Shown: in pieces, positions 1 through 11,300 of the stretch
How positions within the stretch are numbered: position 1 is the first letter of the stretch
How the letters are laid out: every line of letters begins with the position of its first letter
Source: Ephydatia muelleri
Taxonomy: Eukaryota; Porifera; Demospongiae; Spongillida; Spongillidae
Direction of reading: 5' to 3'
Assembly: GCA_013339895.1 (NCBI GenBank)
Contig: JABACO010000008.1
Location: 7,829,528 to 7,893,527, forward strand
DNA: 64,000 nucleotides
Notes under the pieces: generated by a model
Told to the model about the DNA's origin: nothing
The model's input: only the letters and a program-made list of their open reading frames with translations
Databases searched by the model: none
Program-made: the position numbers and the translations under genes

Positions 1-284
1 TGCTATAATGTCATGTGTATGTATTAATAATAATAATAATATTGTACATGTTTTTATTCCATTTGTGTATCCTATACCAGCTTTCTATATGAAATGTGAG
101 ATAACTTCTTCAATATAGTCCTCATCAAAAGGTTCAGTTAGCTGAGTAAAACTTAAAGGCATCAGAGCTTCCCCCGATTTGAATACAATGTAAGCACTTC
201 GGAGGCGGATCTAGGAAAAATTTGCGGGTGGGGGTCATTAATGAAATTCACAAATTAACAACGATGAGGTTTGATTCATAACGA
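1..284. other. Non-coding flank with a hAT-like terminal sequence
   Basis: No gene is visible. A short (TAA)n tract lies near 27-41. At about 200-216 the text GGCGGATCTAGGAAA resembles the terminal inverted repeat style of hAT transposons, and its reverse complement recurs at about 38274-38292 next to a second hAT remnant. It lies just beyond the C-terminal end of the hAT remnant on the minus strand, where an element terminus is expected. Confidence 0.4.
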
Positions 285-520
285 TTAGTCATTGTACAAA
301 GGTCTGAAAAGTCTTCTGGGATTCTTTTTGATAAAACGGGCCACAATATCTTTTGGGTCTATGTCCAGGTTCGAGTTGATATTGAATAACGTTAATGCTG
401 CAAGGCGAACTTCTATTCGATTACGTAATGGGTCTTTATTCTTCTCAACGCAGAGAAAGATCTTTCTGCTTCTGAACTACTTACCGGAAAAAATGCAACC
501 TATTTCAATTAGCATATTTC
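285..520 (-). pseudogene. hAT transposase C-terminal dimerisation domain, frameshifted remnant
   Basis: On the minus strand two adjacent frames together spell the C-terminal dimerisation region of hAT-superfamily transposases. The block SSSEAERSFSALRRIKT is followed, one frame over, by RLAALTLFNIN, then LDIDPKDIVARFIKKNPRRL, and a TAA at 285-287. In autonomous hAT elements this domain mediates multimerisation of the nuclear transposase. The reading is broken by a frameshift at about 440 and probably another near 490, so this is a dead fragment. The N-terminal finger and catalytic RNase H-like core were not found upstream. The element terminus noted at about 200 supports the identification. 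The second hAT copy at 36.8-38.3 kb lacks exactly this part. Confidence 0.82.
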
Positions 521-546
521 GGCATCGGCATGAGGAAGACTACAAA

Positions 547-972
547 TCAAGTTATCCGGGAGAGGCGTACTGTCGGATGCTCGAGACTTCCATTGGAAGC
601 ACTAAATTCGTCCGGAATGACTGCTTCTGTTGCCACAAGGCCAATATCATAATTTGGCATAATTGAAGCAGCACTGTGTATTTCAGCTGCAGAAGAATAA
701 GAGCAGCAAGGCTGGTCCATGCATTCGTCTTCGATAAGCTCGTTGTTCGCGTTGGAATCTTGTCCAGGTGACACAAATGACCGATTCAGTCGAAGGAGCA
801 AACAGAGCCGCTTGTGGTGTACTAGGAGTAGCAGGTCGCGAACATGGCGAGATTTCCACGTGTACGGGTGAATCGCGAATACTTTGCTCTCAGAAATGCG
901 AGCAGCACGACTCGTTAGTAAATTCCATTTCGGTACTGCGGAGTTCCACGTTAAAAGGATGTTCATGTTCAT
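547..972 (-). other. Open frame of unknown nature, 141 codons
   Basis: An uninterrupted minus-strand frame lies just upstream of the hAT remnant. I recognise no domain. It contains no hAT core motifs. It may be an unrelated insertion or chance opening, and I see no splice structure or promoter that supports it as a gene. Confidence 0.15.
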
Positions 973-1075
973 GTTAAGTAAATCTCCTTCCGAAATTGTT
1001 AATTGAGTGAATGGAGCCTATTTGAAAGTTTATCGTACTCCGCCAAAGTCAATTTCTGCATCACCATCGAGACAA

Positions 1076-3893
1076 TGTTTGTCTTAGCAATCACCCTCAC
1101 AGAATTCATCAGTTCACCAGTCACAATCGCAGCAATCACAATCACCTTCACAGAAATCATCTTTAGAGCCATTACCTTCACAGCAATCACCACGTCAATC
1201 AGTGCAGCAGTCATCACCATCACAGAAATCACCTTTACAACACCATTTACCTTCACAGATATCATCACATCATTCAGCACACAATCATCACCACCATCAC
1301 AGAAATCACCTTTACAGCAGTCACATTCACAGAAATTACTTTGTCAGCAATCACCACACCAGTCATTATCACACCAGTCATCATCACCACAATCACCACA
1401 CCAGTCATCATCACAGCAATCACCACACCAGTCATCATCACCACAATCATCACACCAGTCATCATCACAGCAATCACCACACCAGTCATCATCACAGCAA
1501 TCACCACACCAGTCATCATCACAGCAATCATCACACCAGTCATCATCACCACAATCATCACACCAGTCATCATCACAGCAATCACCACATCAGTCATCAT
1601 CACCACAATCATCACACCAGTCATCATCACAGCAATCACCACACCAGTCATCATCACAGCAATCATCACACCAGTCACTCATCACAGCAATCACCACACC
1701 AGTCATCATCACAGCAATCATCACACCAGTCATCATCACAGCAATCATCACACCAGTCATCATCACAGGCAATCACCACCACCAGTCATCATCACAGCAA
1801 TCATCACACCAGTCATCATCACAGCAATCATCACACCAGTCATCATCACAGCATCATCACACCAGTCATCATCATCACAGCAATCATCACACCAGTCATC
1901 ATCACAGCAATCATCACACCAGTCATCATCACAGCAATCATCACACCAGTCATCATCACAGCAATCACATACCAGTCATCATCACAGCAATCATCACACC
2001 AGTCATCATCACAGCAATCATCACACCAGTCATCATCACAGCAATCACCACACCAGTCATCATCACAGCAATCATCACACCAGTCATCATCACAGCAATC
2101 ACCACACCAGTCATCATCAACAGCAATCATCACACCAGTCATCATCACAGCAATCATCAACACCAGTCATCATCACAGCAATCATCACACCAGTCATCAT
2201 CAAGCAATCACCACACCAGTCATCATCACAGCAATCGCCACACCAGTCATCATCACAGCACACCAATCATCAGTCATCATCACAGCAATCACCACACCAG
2301 TCATCATCACAGCAATCATCACACCAGTCATCATCACAGCAATCATCACACCAGTCATCATCACAGCAACCACACCATCATCATCACAGCAATCATCACA
2401 CCAGTCATCATCACAGCAATCACCACACCAGTCATCATCACAGCAATCATCACCACAGTCATCACAGCAATCATCACACCAGTCATCATCACAGCAATCA
2501 TCACACCAGTCATCATCACAGCAATCACACACCAGTCATCATCACAGCAATCGCCACACCAGTCATTATCACAGCAATCGCCACACCAGTCATTATCACA
2601 GCAATCGCCACACCAGTCATCATCACAGCAATCATCACACCAGTCATTATCACAGCAATCGCCACACCAGTCATCATCACAGCAATCATCACACCAGTCA
2701 TTATCACAGCAATCATTACAAAATCCTCAGCAGTCACATTTTAAGGAATCACAATATTCATCAAAACTGATAACCATTCTCAATTCAATGTTGCATTTTG
2801 TGAAGACCTTGGTAACTATAATGAAGAAGAAAATTTTGACTGCAGTACTTTTATACATCAAGGTGGTTTTTTTCCCAAAATTCTGTCCTATCAATGCTGA
2901 AATAGTCTCACCAGTACTGTCAGAAAGAAATAGATTTGGCAAAGAGAAAATTGTCATTTTGCTCTGGCCAGCAAGAACAGCTATAGTCTTCAAAATCAAG
3001 TAGGTACAAATAAGCTGTCAGAAAATCTGTCTCTTAAAACATCAACTGTTTGCATTACTGATGGGAATCAAGCAGCAGATTTGATTTTGTAAAACAAAGA
3101 CAGGAACTAGATAGAAATATTGCATTTGCAAATAGGCAGGATAATCATAAATCAGTACCTTGCAATCCACATCCAATAGATGTAGATGCATACTGCTTGA
3201 AATCCAAAGTTGAAGTGTCTGAGCCTTGGATACCCCTGCTGAAATTTTCCAGAGCTGACCATAATATTCTGCTGTTCAACTATAAGTGGGTTACTGATGA
3301 TATTGTCAACACTGCCCAAACTTTGTTAAAATGTGAAAACCGCAAAATAATATCAGGATTTCAAGATGTTGCTTGTGGTTTGGTTACGAACTTTACTGCA
3401 GAAACCACTGGATTTATCCAGATACTCTTCAATGGAATTGACCATTGGACTGTTGTATCTACTGTTGGAGTCCCTGACTGAGAGGTTCATTTGTTTGATA
3501 GCAAATATACATCTTCATCCTCTGCACTTAAAATGCAAATTGCATGTTTAGTGTGCCCTAATATAATCTCCCACACATAAAACTTTGTTATCAGAATGTT
3601 CATTTTTAGTATAGCATTCGCTACAGCATTGGTGTTTAATCGACAACCTGGGGAATTCTTTTTTGACCAAGATAAAATGAGATCACACTTAATCAAATGC
3701 TTTGAGGAGCAAAGCATGTCAATCTTTCCTGTCAAGAAAATGCGACGTGGAGTCAATTTAGTCAAACGCACAGAGTTGATATCAGTGTTTTGTATACGTC
3801 GCATGTCCGCAGTTACCAGCTCCAATTGGATTGAATGTAAGGATTGGTACCACACAGATACTTGTGTAAAGGTGTCTGAAAGGAGAAGTTAAG
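1076..3893 (+). pseudogene. Ulp1-like cysteine protease / PHD-like finger pseudogene with an expanded Gln-Ser repeat N-terminus
   Basis: From about 3197 the plus strand encodes a Ulp1/SENP-type (C48-like) papain-fold domain related to proteins found in invertebrate mobile elements. ISGFQDVACGL and FIQILFNGIDHWTVVST carry the expected catalytic His in the HW pair. After an in-frame TGA at 3479-3481 the frame continues with VHLFDSKY, the likely catalytic Asp. The candidate nucleophile Cys codon is 3597-3599, followed by a frameshift into SIAFATALVF. The C-terminal part from about 3600 includes DKMRSHLIKCFEEQSM and a degenerate Cys/His finger ending in DWYHTDTCVKVSE. Upstream, one frame from about 1076 to 1300 reads as a Ser/Gln/Pro-rich protein segment, which then runs into the minisatellite. 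Stops and frameshifts show it is not functional. It could be an old transposon-encoded protease or a decayed host paralogue. Confidence 0.7.
1344..2722 (+). repeat. 27-bp coding-derived minisatellite
   Basis: About 50 imperfect copies of a 27-bp unit resembling CAGTCATCATCACAGCAATC plus ATCACAC are arranged head to tail. Units differ mainly at CAT/CAC and AAT/GAT-like positions, and a few carry 1-3 bp indels. One frame reads (HQSSSQQSS)n, another HHTSHHHSN, the third TPVIITAII. None contains a stop over most of the array, so very long spurious open frames appear on both strands. The Gln/Ser frame matches the non-repetitive Ser/Gln/Pro-rich sequence just upstream and is likely ancestral. Confidence 0.93.
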
Positions 3894-4084
3894 AAGCACT
3901 ACATGGCTTTGTATGAAATGCAAAGTTTGAATAATCTCAATCCTTGTTACACATGCAGTTCGCATGCATAATTGCATTGTGACTGCTATCTGAATATGAT
4001 GCTCTGTATACAAAATCACCTCTCTATTGTCATTATGATTATTCTGTGTAGGTTGGTAGTATATAACTAGGTGCAAGGCCATGC

Positions 4085-4250
4085 GAATAGGTTTATATGG
4101 GTAGCCGGACCAAAACATGCAGGCTGCCTGAAATGGTCCATCCACCGGACCATGTACCAGACCATTTCGGGCAGCCTGAAATGGTCCGTCGGACCATTTC
4201 AGGTTGCCTGTTTTGGTCCGCCGGATCATTTCAGGGTAGGACCAAATTAC
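4085..4250. repeat. Cluster of short interlocking palindromes
   Basis: The motif GGACCATTTCAGGC and its reverse complement GCCTGAAATGGTCC alternate several times, with variants GGACCAAAACA and TGTTTTGGTCC. The stretch could fold into several hairpins. It abuts the broken 3' end of the gag-like frame, so it may be an insertion or a subterminal repeat of another element. Confidence 0.6.
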
Positions 4251-4534
4251 GCATGACAGAAACTGACGCACGATACATGAAGGTGTGGTGTCGAATGGTC
4301 GCGAACCAGCTTCACTATGTCACCAAAACTCTGGTCCGTCGGCTTTCCAGGAGACACTAGGCTACGAACCGATTGATAGATGTGGACGCCGCAGACGCTG
4401 AGTAGCACAGCGCGACGCTTCTCATCAGGGCCCTCAATGTCGTTAGCGGTGAAGTACTGAACCAGCCGTTCGCAATAAGCCGTCCAGTCCTCTATCTCTT
4501 CATTGAACTGACCTACCGAGCCGTGAATCGCCAT
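4247..4534 (-). pseudogene. gag-like N-terminal fragment of an LTR retrotransposon
   Basis: A 95-codon minus-strand frame starts with ATG at 4534 and has the pattern of invertebrate Gypsy-group gag starts: a hydrophilic opening, an aromatic EDWTAYCERLVQYF block, then KRRAVLLSVCGVHIYQSVRSL and a Pro/Lys turn. In such elements this protein forms the cytoplasmic particle that packages element RNA. The frame loses similarity after about residue 80 where it runs into the palindrome cluster, so the capsid is truncated and there is no nucleocapsid finger. The start is supported by the primer-binding-like site about 80 bp upstream. Confidence 0.65.
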
Positions 4535-4610
4535 ACTGGATTTAGCTGGGGGCCGGTCTTATACCCTCCTCTCTCCGGACAGCTGAGACGTCTGCATGCA
4601 TGAGACTCCG

Positions 4611-4629
4611 TTTACCCTCGTCGCCAATT
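4611..4629 (-). promoter_or_regulatory. Primer-binding-like site next to the LTR end
   Basis: On the minus strand TTACA is followed by ATTGGCGACGAGGGTAAA. An LTR ending in CA followed closely by a TGGCGACGAGG-type sequence is the usual arrangement for tRNA-primed Gypsy-like elements. The cognate tRNA was not determined. Confidence 0.5.
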
Positions 4630-4706
4630 GTAATATCCAGTCACTAGCTGGCGCCGCACGCCTTTACGAACCAGTTGAGTTCCCGATAGCGCAAGTATAA
4701 TTGGTG

Positions 4707-4924
4707 GAGCGAGAGAGAGAGAGAGAGAGCAGAGAGAGAGAGAGAGAGAGAGACATCTAGAGAATAGAGAGAAGAGAGAGATAGAAGAGAGCTCTCTATC
4801 GCGCTCTCTTCTCAGCTCTGCGCTCTCGTCGCTCTCTCCTCTTCGCTCTCTCTCTCTCTCTCTCTCCTCGCTCTCTCTCTCTCTCTCTCTTCTCTCTCCT
4901 CTCTCTCTATCTCTCTCTCTCCCT

Positions 4925-4993
<69 letters not shown>

Positions 4994-5018
4994 CTCTCTC
5001 TCTCGCTCTCTCGCTCTG

Positions 5019-5057
<39 letters not shown>

Positions 5058-5088
5058 CTCTCTCTCGCTCTCTCTCTCTCTTATCTCT
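4707..5088. repeat. (GA)n/(CT)n array with interruptions
   Basis: GA-rich from 4707 to about 4790, then CT-rich to 5088, so the two halves can pair as a long imperfect foldback. It creates spurious Arg/Glu-rich open frames. It lies inside the LTR. Confidence 0.9.
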
Positions 5089-5186
5089 CTGAGATAGGAG
5101 ATCTCTCTTTATAGCCACTCCACTCGGCAAAACCTGTCTGACTGCAAACCAAACCGGTTTGACGACCTAAACCAGTTCCTAGCAAG

Positions 5187-5334
<148 letters not shown>

Positions 5335-5395
5335 CCGGTTTCTAACAGAACTCTGTTGCTACTGTAGACTATGGGTACATGCAACATCTAATACA

Positions 5396-6560
5396 TCAGA
5401 ACATGCAGGGGGATAGAATAATTACAACTTACTTGATGCCAAACACTAGGCTGTATAGGAAGTGTATATAGATCTAAAATCAGCTTGCGTGCAACCTAAT
5501 GCAAAAGTTACACGCACATAAATGGTTGGTAGTCAAACCACTAATTCGTGTGGAAAGTCAGTAACCGAGCCCTCCCAGCCTAGCTGATCAGACTCACTTT
5601 TTTTAGGACGACTGGTCCGAGTGAAATGTTCGTTTTTCTAATACTCTTCTAGGAGCTCGATGAAGTTCTATGTTCCTTTTTTCCTTTTCCTTTTGTAGTA
5701 CAGCTATCGACAGGAGCTCGCATTTGGGCCTTCTGAGTTATAAACCAGACTCTAGAAAGCTGAAAAAAACTTATAGTCCATAATGCAAACGGCTGAACGC
5801 AAGCAGCTGCTTAGAACGCGACACGTGCCACTTAAAAAAAAGGTGGAGGGAACAATATTAGTACTTGGAAAGGCGCAGCATCACCTATGGGGGGAGGGGG
5901 GAGGAGACAATTCCTGCGGAAGGGGGACAATATCTGCTAGCGGATTCCGTCCGTGGAGGACAGAACCCGCCAGTCCGGGAGACAAATTCGGTGGGGGGAC
6001 AAATCTGCTCCGACAACTCTGACTTCCATCATTTACCAGCCAATAAAGACAGGATATAGATATCTAATCAGCATGGTTTGCTCCTCTAGCTAGCTGATCC
6101 GTGACTACACCGTGTCAGTTGCTTTCAGCGTATCATTTACCCAATATACTGCACTATTTAGGGCACCACGAAGCTGATAGTTCCCTTCACGTAATCAGCG
6201 CCAGCTTATCCATTCGGCACAATTCAGCACAATATATGCACTGTGCCTGTAGGGCCTACAAAGTATCAGGGGCCTACGAAAGTTACAAAACTTGAATATT
6301 TTTCCCTATACCAGTAACTCAAAAACAATTGGGACAATTTGGCGAATGCTAATGTTAAAACAGGCAGCTACTGATGCTAGAAATAGTTCTGAGAATGCGT
6401 GTCAGCGAAGCTAGGGATCCTACAAATATTGCATATCCAGAAATGGCCTATACATAGGCGGTCATCTTGCTTTTTTTTCAAATTGATTTTTAAACAAGTT
6501 TAGAGTTTACAATAAATCGGTCTGATTATGATACATGTATGTGGCTTCGTAAAATAAAAC
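5396..6560. other. Intergenic sequence without a recognisable gene
   Basis: Contains G-rich text at about 5888-6000 with repeated GGGGGACAA motifs that resembles a decayed transposon end. A stretch at about 6440-6545 resembles the dispersed repeat at 48.25-48.48 kb. No coding region could be supported. Confidence 0.4.
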
Positions 6561-6564
6561 GATT

Positions 6565-6644
6565 ACGTGCAGGATTATTATAAGGTCTTCGTTGACCCTA
6601 GCACTTGGAAGTGCAAGGGTCAACGAAGACCTGGTCCTGCACGT
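6565..6644. repeat. 80-bp near-perfect hairpin (miniature foldback)
   Basis: ACGTGCAGGA (6565-6574) pairs with TCCTGCACGT (6635-6644). AGGTCTTCGTTGACCCT (6583-6599) pairs exactly with its complement at 6616-6632. The tip GCAC...GTGC (6601-6614) also pairs. Only a few central and internal bases stay unpaired. Size and shape fit a small foldback transposon or a palindromic repeat. Confidence 0.9.
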
Positions 6645-6649
6645 GCCTT

Positions 6650-8250
6650 CACGTAGGCGCTAATTAGAGAACGGATTGCGTCAAATTGAAACCATATACA
6701 GATGTCGAGCGATTGTACGATATAGTGTCATAACATTGTATAATTCTCCCGTTCAGCAAGTTTGGAGAGGAAGCGAAGTAGTTCGTTGTGACGTAAGTTG
6801 ATGATGCATGTGTATGTGCACTACTGGGTATGTGCACTACTGGGTATGTTTTGTGTCGTTGCACATGTACCGCTGGATCGGACTTGCGGCTACAGGTATA
6901 CGTAGTGATCGCAAAACAGTTAACAAGGCTAAAGACAAGTATATTTTACAATAACCCTCGTGCTTAATTCTCAACTGCCCCGGCAACGTTATTGAATTTG
7001 TCGTTGGTACGTGCACATGAGTCTCTTGACAAAGATCCAGGGTCGGTGAACGGAAGCAGAAGCATGCAATTCCTTATTTGGTATGCATATATCGCTATTA
7101 ATAGCGGCCGTAATGTTGCGGGTGCTCTCGGAAGACAATTTTGCCAGTGATCATATTTAGGTAAGCGCTCAGAGGTATACACAGTATAAGCAACTACAGT
7201 ATACATGATGCCATTGTAAAGGCCCCATTCGTAGTTTCTGGTCAGGGCTTTTATGCGGGCGGACGTGTAGCCATTATATATACTCTCACCAGTTGCGACA
7301 TCCCTATATTATAAATGATGATATTAATATAGAACGTGAATCGACAATATGCGAGCGTGTCCGCATCCCTATCCACCCTATTTACTGGATCCAATGCTGA
7401 TGCTGCTGCATATAGAAAAACAACATACAGCAAACTGCATGGGTGGTCCTGTGTAGTAATTGGCTGCTAGAAAGAGACCAAGAAGACTCACAAATGGGGT
7501 AACACTTGTCTGGGGTGTTCAAATCATTCTCACTGGAGCAATATATGCATATTTCTTCATATCCCATTCAAATTGATTCAATAGTACAACTTCTCCACTG
7601 AATCTTCACAGCTAAGATCTCTGAAGTGCACATACAGGTGCTCATCACTTAAGTCCTAATTAAATCTGCTGTACTGGAACCACACGCAACTAAACTCAAA
7701 GTTACTTAGTTTCCTCTCTAATTCCTTCTTAGCTCAATACCAGCTATTTACTGTATGTCTCCACATTCCACACTTTCCACACTGCACCACCATGCTAACT
7801 TTTCTGACATGCTGAATGCTACCCACACAATGGCAATGTCTTCATTGTTTTGGACCGTTTAGTCAAAGACGGTCAGTCTCTCTCTGTTGTGTGAGTGCCA
7901 TACACCTCTCTAAATGGTAGAAAGTGTTCATCTTGTCTTAAAGTGTGGTTAGGAAACATGTACATTTGCAAACACATCTTGTGGAAGTTGAGGTGATCCA
8001 CAATGTTGCAGCATGGTTTCCCACCCTTTATGGACAAAGGAAAGTAAATTGATTAACAAACAACTGATGTTTATGCACACAGCAGTACAACAGTACAAAA
8101 AAAGCAAGGGTGTTCGTTTTTTAAGTGACAGCCTCTATACATTTCATACCTTGCATCACCAAGGCTGAGATCATGTGAGTGGTACATGTATGATCATATC
8201 TCTAATGAAGATAGTTAAATAATTCTCCCTGTACAGTGAAAGAAACTACA
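6650..8250. other. Upstream region of receptor locus A
   Basis: About 1.6 kb with no convincing coding region. Small open frames lack domains. The 40 bp before the ATG at 8251 (TACAGTGAAAGAAACTACA) match the equivalent position of locus B (TACAGTGAAAGAAGCTACG), so some promoter or 5'UTR sequence is shared. No clear TATA box was found here. Confidence 0.45.
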
Positions 8251-8332
8251 ATGGCAAGGGGATATATTAGATGTCATCAGACGCTACAACTTTCCTGCTT
8301 CATAGTCATATGCATGCATTCTTTTCAACTGG
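8251..8332 (+). CDS. Locus A exon 1: signal peptide
   Basis: ATG at 8251 opens 27 codons with a basic start (MARGYIRC) and a hydrophobic core ([12 protein letters not shown]), then splices in phase 1 at G|GTAAGC. The same exon, also 82 nt, begins locus B, and a damaged copy begins locus D. The conservation fixes this start. Confidence 0.82.
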
Positions 8333-11300
8333 GTAAGCTATGCCATCTTAAGGAACTAGATGATTAAGTACTACGGCACGCTCGCTGTATGTTTTGTTTA
8401 CTTTAAAAGTAGTCTAATTGGTTTCTATTTAGACTACTGCTCTCTTCCCTTGTTAGATTTTGCATGATTAAAAAACAGTGTGTCATGTACTGAGCAATAG
8501 TTTGTAAAGACTCTTTGAAGTGCATGCTATATTTTTGACTTTTATAAGCATGAGCTTGGTAAAAAAACATTGCCCCAGATAAAACATGATACGATGGGAA
8601 TTGTTTCATTGTAGAAAATGTATGAATGCAAAATAGGTGTGATAGGTGTGATAGGTGTGATAGGTGTGATAGGTGGGGAGTAAAACAGTTACATTAAAGA
8701 TAGACAAAGAAATAAAATAATGCCACTCTTTTGTACTGTACACTGATTTCTTTCGTATAAATACACGTTTGTTGAACACAACAGATTTTATAGCCTTTGT
8801 CTAATAGTAAAATAAAAAATAAAAATGAAGCAAGGTAATTGTTGATTTGAAACTGTTCTTGGGCCTTAGTAGCTCCTGAAGCAGATGACTGCAATGACTG
8901 CAGTGACTGCAGTGACTGCGATGACGGCAATGACTGCAGTGACTGCGATGACGGCAATGACTGCAATGACTGCAATGACTGCTGTACATCAACACATCCA
9001 TGCTGTACACCCAGCTGCGATCCTCAGCATTGCAGCCTGGTCAAATGCACTGTATCACTCTGCAGTGCATCGTCCTTCAGTTCACCTTCCAGCATACATA
9101 TCACCAGCTCACCTCCCAGCATACATGTACATATCCCCAGCTCACCTTCCAGCATACGTGTACATATCACCAGCTTACCTCCCAGCATACGTATCACCAG
9201 CTCACCTTCCAGCATACCTAACACCAGCTCAGCTCCCAGCATATATATCACCAGCTCTTCACTCAGCATACCCATCACAAGCTCATCTCCATGTGAGATA
9301 TGTTGGGTAATGATGAAGGATTAATGGATTATTAATGTTTCAGATATGGTCTTTATCGTTGTAAAAATATGGGACAGTTTCCGCGAAAATTGCCCCACGG
9401 TTAAAATGTTATAAAAATGCATCGCGTTTGAATCGCTATAACTTCCCAACGGATAACGCTATCGACTTCCTATTTTCAACACTTCATACTACGCCATTTC
9501 ACTATGAAGTGTTGAAAGTAGGAAGTCGATAGTTTTATCCGTTGGGAAGTTATAGCGATTCAAACGCGATGCATTTTTATAACATTTTAACCGTGGGGCA
9601 ATTTTCGCGGAAACTGTCCCATATTTTCTATTATATAGCAAATGTGCTATAGAGTGGATGCATGAATTGTTATTTTTGCATAGTGCTGAAATTATTCCTG
9701 ACCACAGTTTTTATTTCTAAAAACAGAAATAAAGCACCAATAGATACTTTGGGAAGACAGCAACAGAGTATATGCAGCCACTAGCGTCACTGTACTAGTT
9801 TTCGTATTAGATATAAATTTAAGGATCAAGTATAATCAACTAGGCAACCACACAAGCTTGTACAGTCAGGTGGATACAGTTTAAATACAAGGATTGCGTA
9901 AAATTAAAGCAGTAGAATATACTTGACTATCTAGTATAAAAACGATAACATTTCAACATTTAGCAACATCAGTAGAATTTTGCGTAACTTTTGATTTGCC
10001 TCAACGGTGTACTTTGTTTGCTTCCTAATCTAGATATTGCTGCCAGTGTCATCGTCCTTATTGCTGTTGCTGTGGCTTCTATTGCTGCATTTGTTATCAT
10101 CATACTGGTACGTAAAGGTGTACTGCGAAGGAAAAGGACACCAACACAGCCTACCAGTGATGGTCTGGGTAAGTGATCATGAAGCTACGCACATGTAAAA
10201 AAGATGATATTGAAAATTGCATGGCAAGGGTTATTTGCACATTTGCAGATAGCTTACTGATGTAGGCTCCACAATTTCGATGTGACATTTGTTTGTTATT
10301 GACACAAGCATCTTACTTGTCCACTGATGTACACTGTAGATTCTTCCTAGTTATACGTATATCCTTTGCTTATTGAAGACGAAATATGTATTTTGTTGAT
10401 ATAGCTTGGCCATAAACAATATTGCGATCAAAAACACTCAATAAGCCTACAATACAATCAAAGATTGAGGCATGGGGTTTATTAAAATTAGATTTAGTTC
10501 TCGTGTGCTGAAACTATTTGCTGTCATCCATTAGATTTTAAAAACTACTTACTTTAAAAAAGATTTATCTAGTAATGAAATAAATTATGAGCTTCTGCAG
10601 TCTTAGGATTGCAGAAATGATCTAGTTTCAATGAGTACCAGCAGCTGCCTCCTGCACAGTAATGGTTTGTTAAAAGGAAGGACTAAAATACCGCAACTAC
10701 ACTTCCAATCGCCATGTCCAAAGTACAACAGAGCTAGCCAGCTATTAATAAGAAATGCTAGCTCTGTTTGTACTGCATGAATGGGTTTTGGACACGGCGA
10801 TTGGAACTTTGGAAGTGTAATTGTGGCATTTAAGTCTGCAATGCTGGTATTGGTAGATCTGGCAAAGTAACTTCCATCTCTCATTGAACGGCGTGTTTTA
10901 CACGAAGAACACTTCCACCCAACAGTATCTCGCAAATCTTTCAGAGAGCATTCAAGCATAGGTGTCTGACAGCTGAAACGGTTCGGGTAAAACATATACG
11001 TTCTGTATTGTATCCACCTACAATCCTCCACACATATGCCTCCACTTACTGTACTTAGTACACTGCACAGATCTTGCAAGTAAATTTTGGCTTGTAAAGA
11101 ATTGGATTACATCAGCTGATCTCCCAAACATACGGGACCTATGTCGATAAACACCATTCTGTACGCAATGTCATGGCATAGAAATCACGACTATATATAC
11201 TCGTAGATGACCAGGTTTGAGAGAGCGGCATTTTCCCGCGAATCGACTGTGTGAACTGTGTTAATTGGTTGTTGATAGGTTTAATGAGATTCAGCTCATT

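Noticed and set aside
1344-2722. CRISPR-like array
   Set aside because: Repeat units are directly adjacent without unique spacers, and the genome is eukaryotic.
1003-3003. A 666-codon open frame rich in Gln/Ser/His and overlapping 500-codon frames
   Set aside because: Created by the 27-bp minisatellite, which lacks stops in every forward frame; frames drift through indels, so no single protein is supported.
4612-5130. Arg/Glu-rich minus-strand open frame
   Set aside because: Translation of the (GA)n/(CT)n array inside the LTR.
8885-9310. Thr-Ala-Met repeat protein
   Set aside because: Shadow of locus A exon 2; the Cys frame joins the neighbouring exons in phase and matches loci B and D, this one does not.
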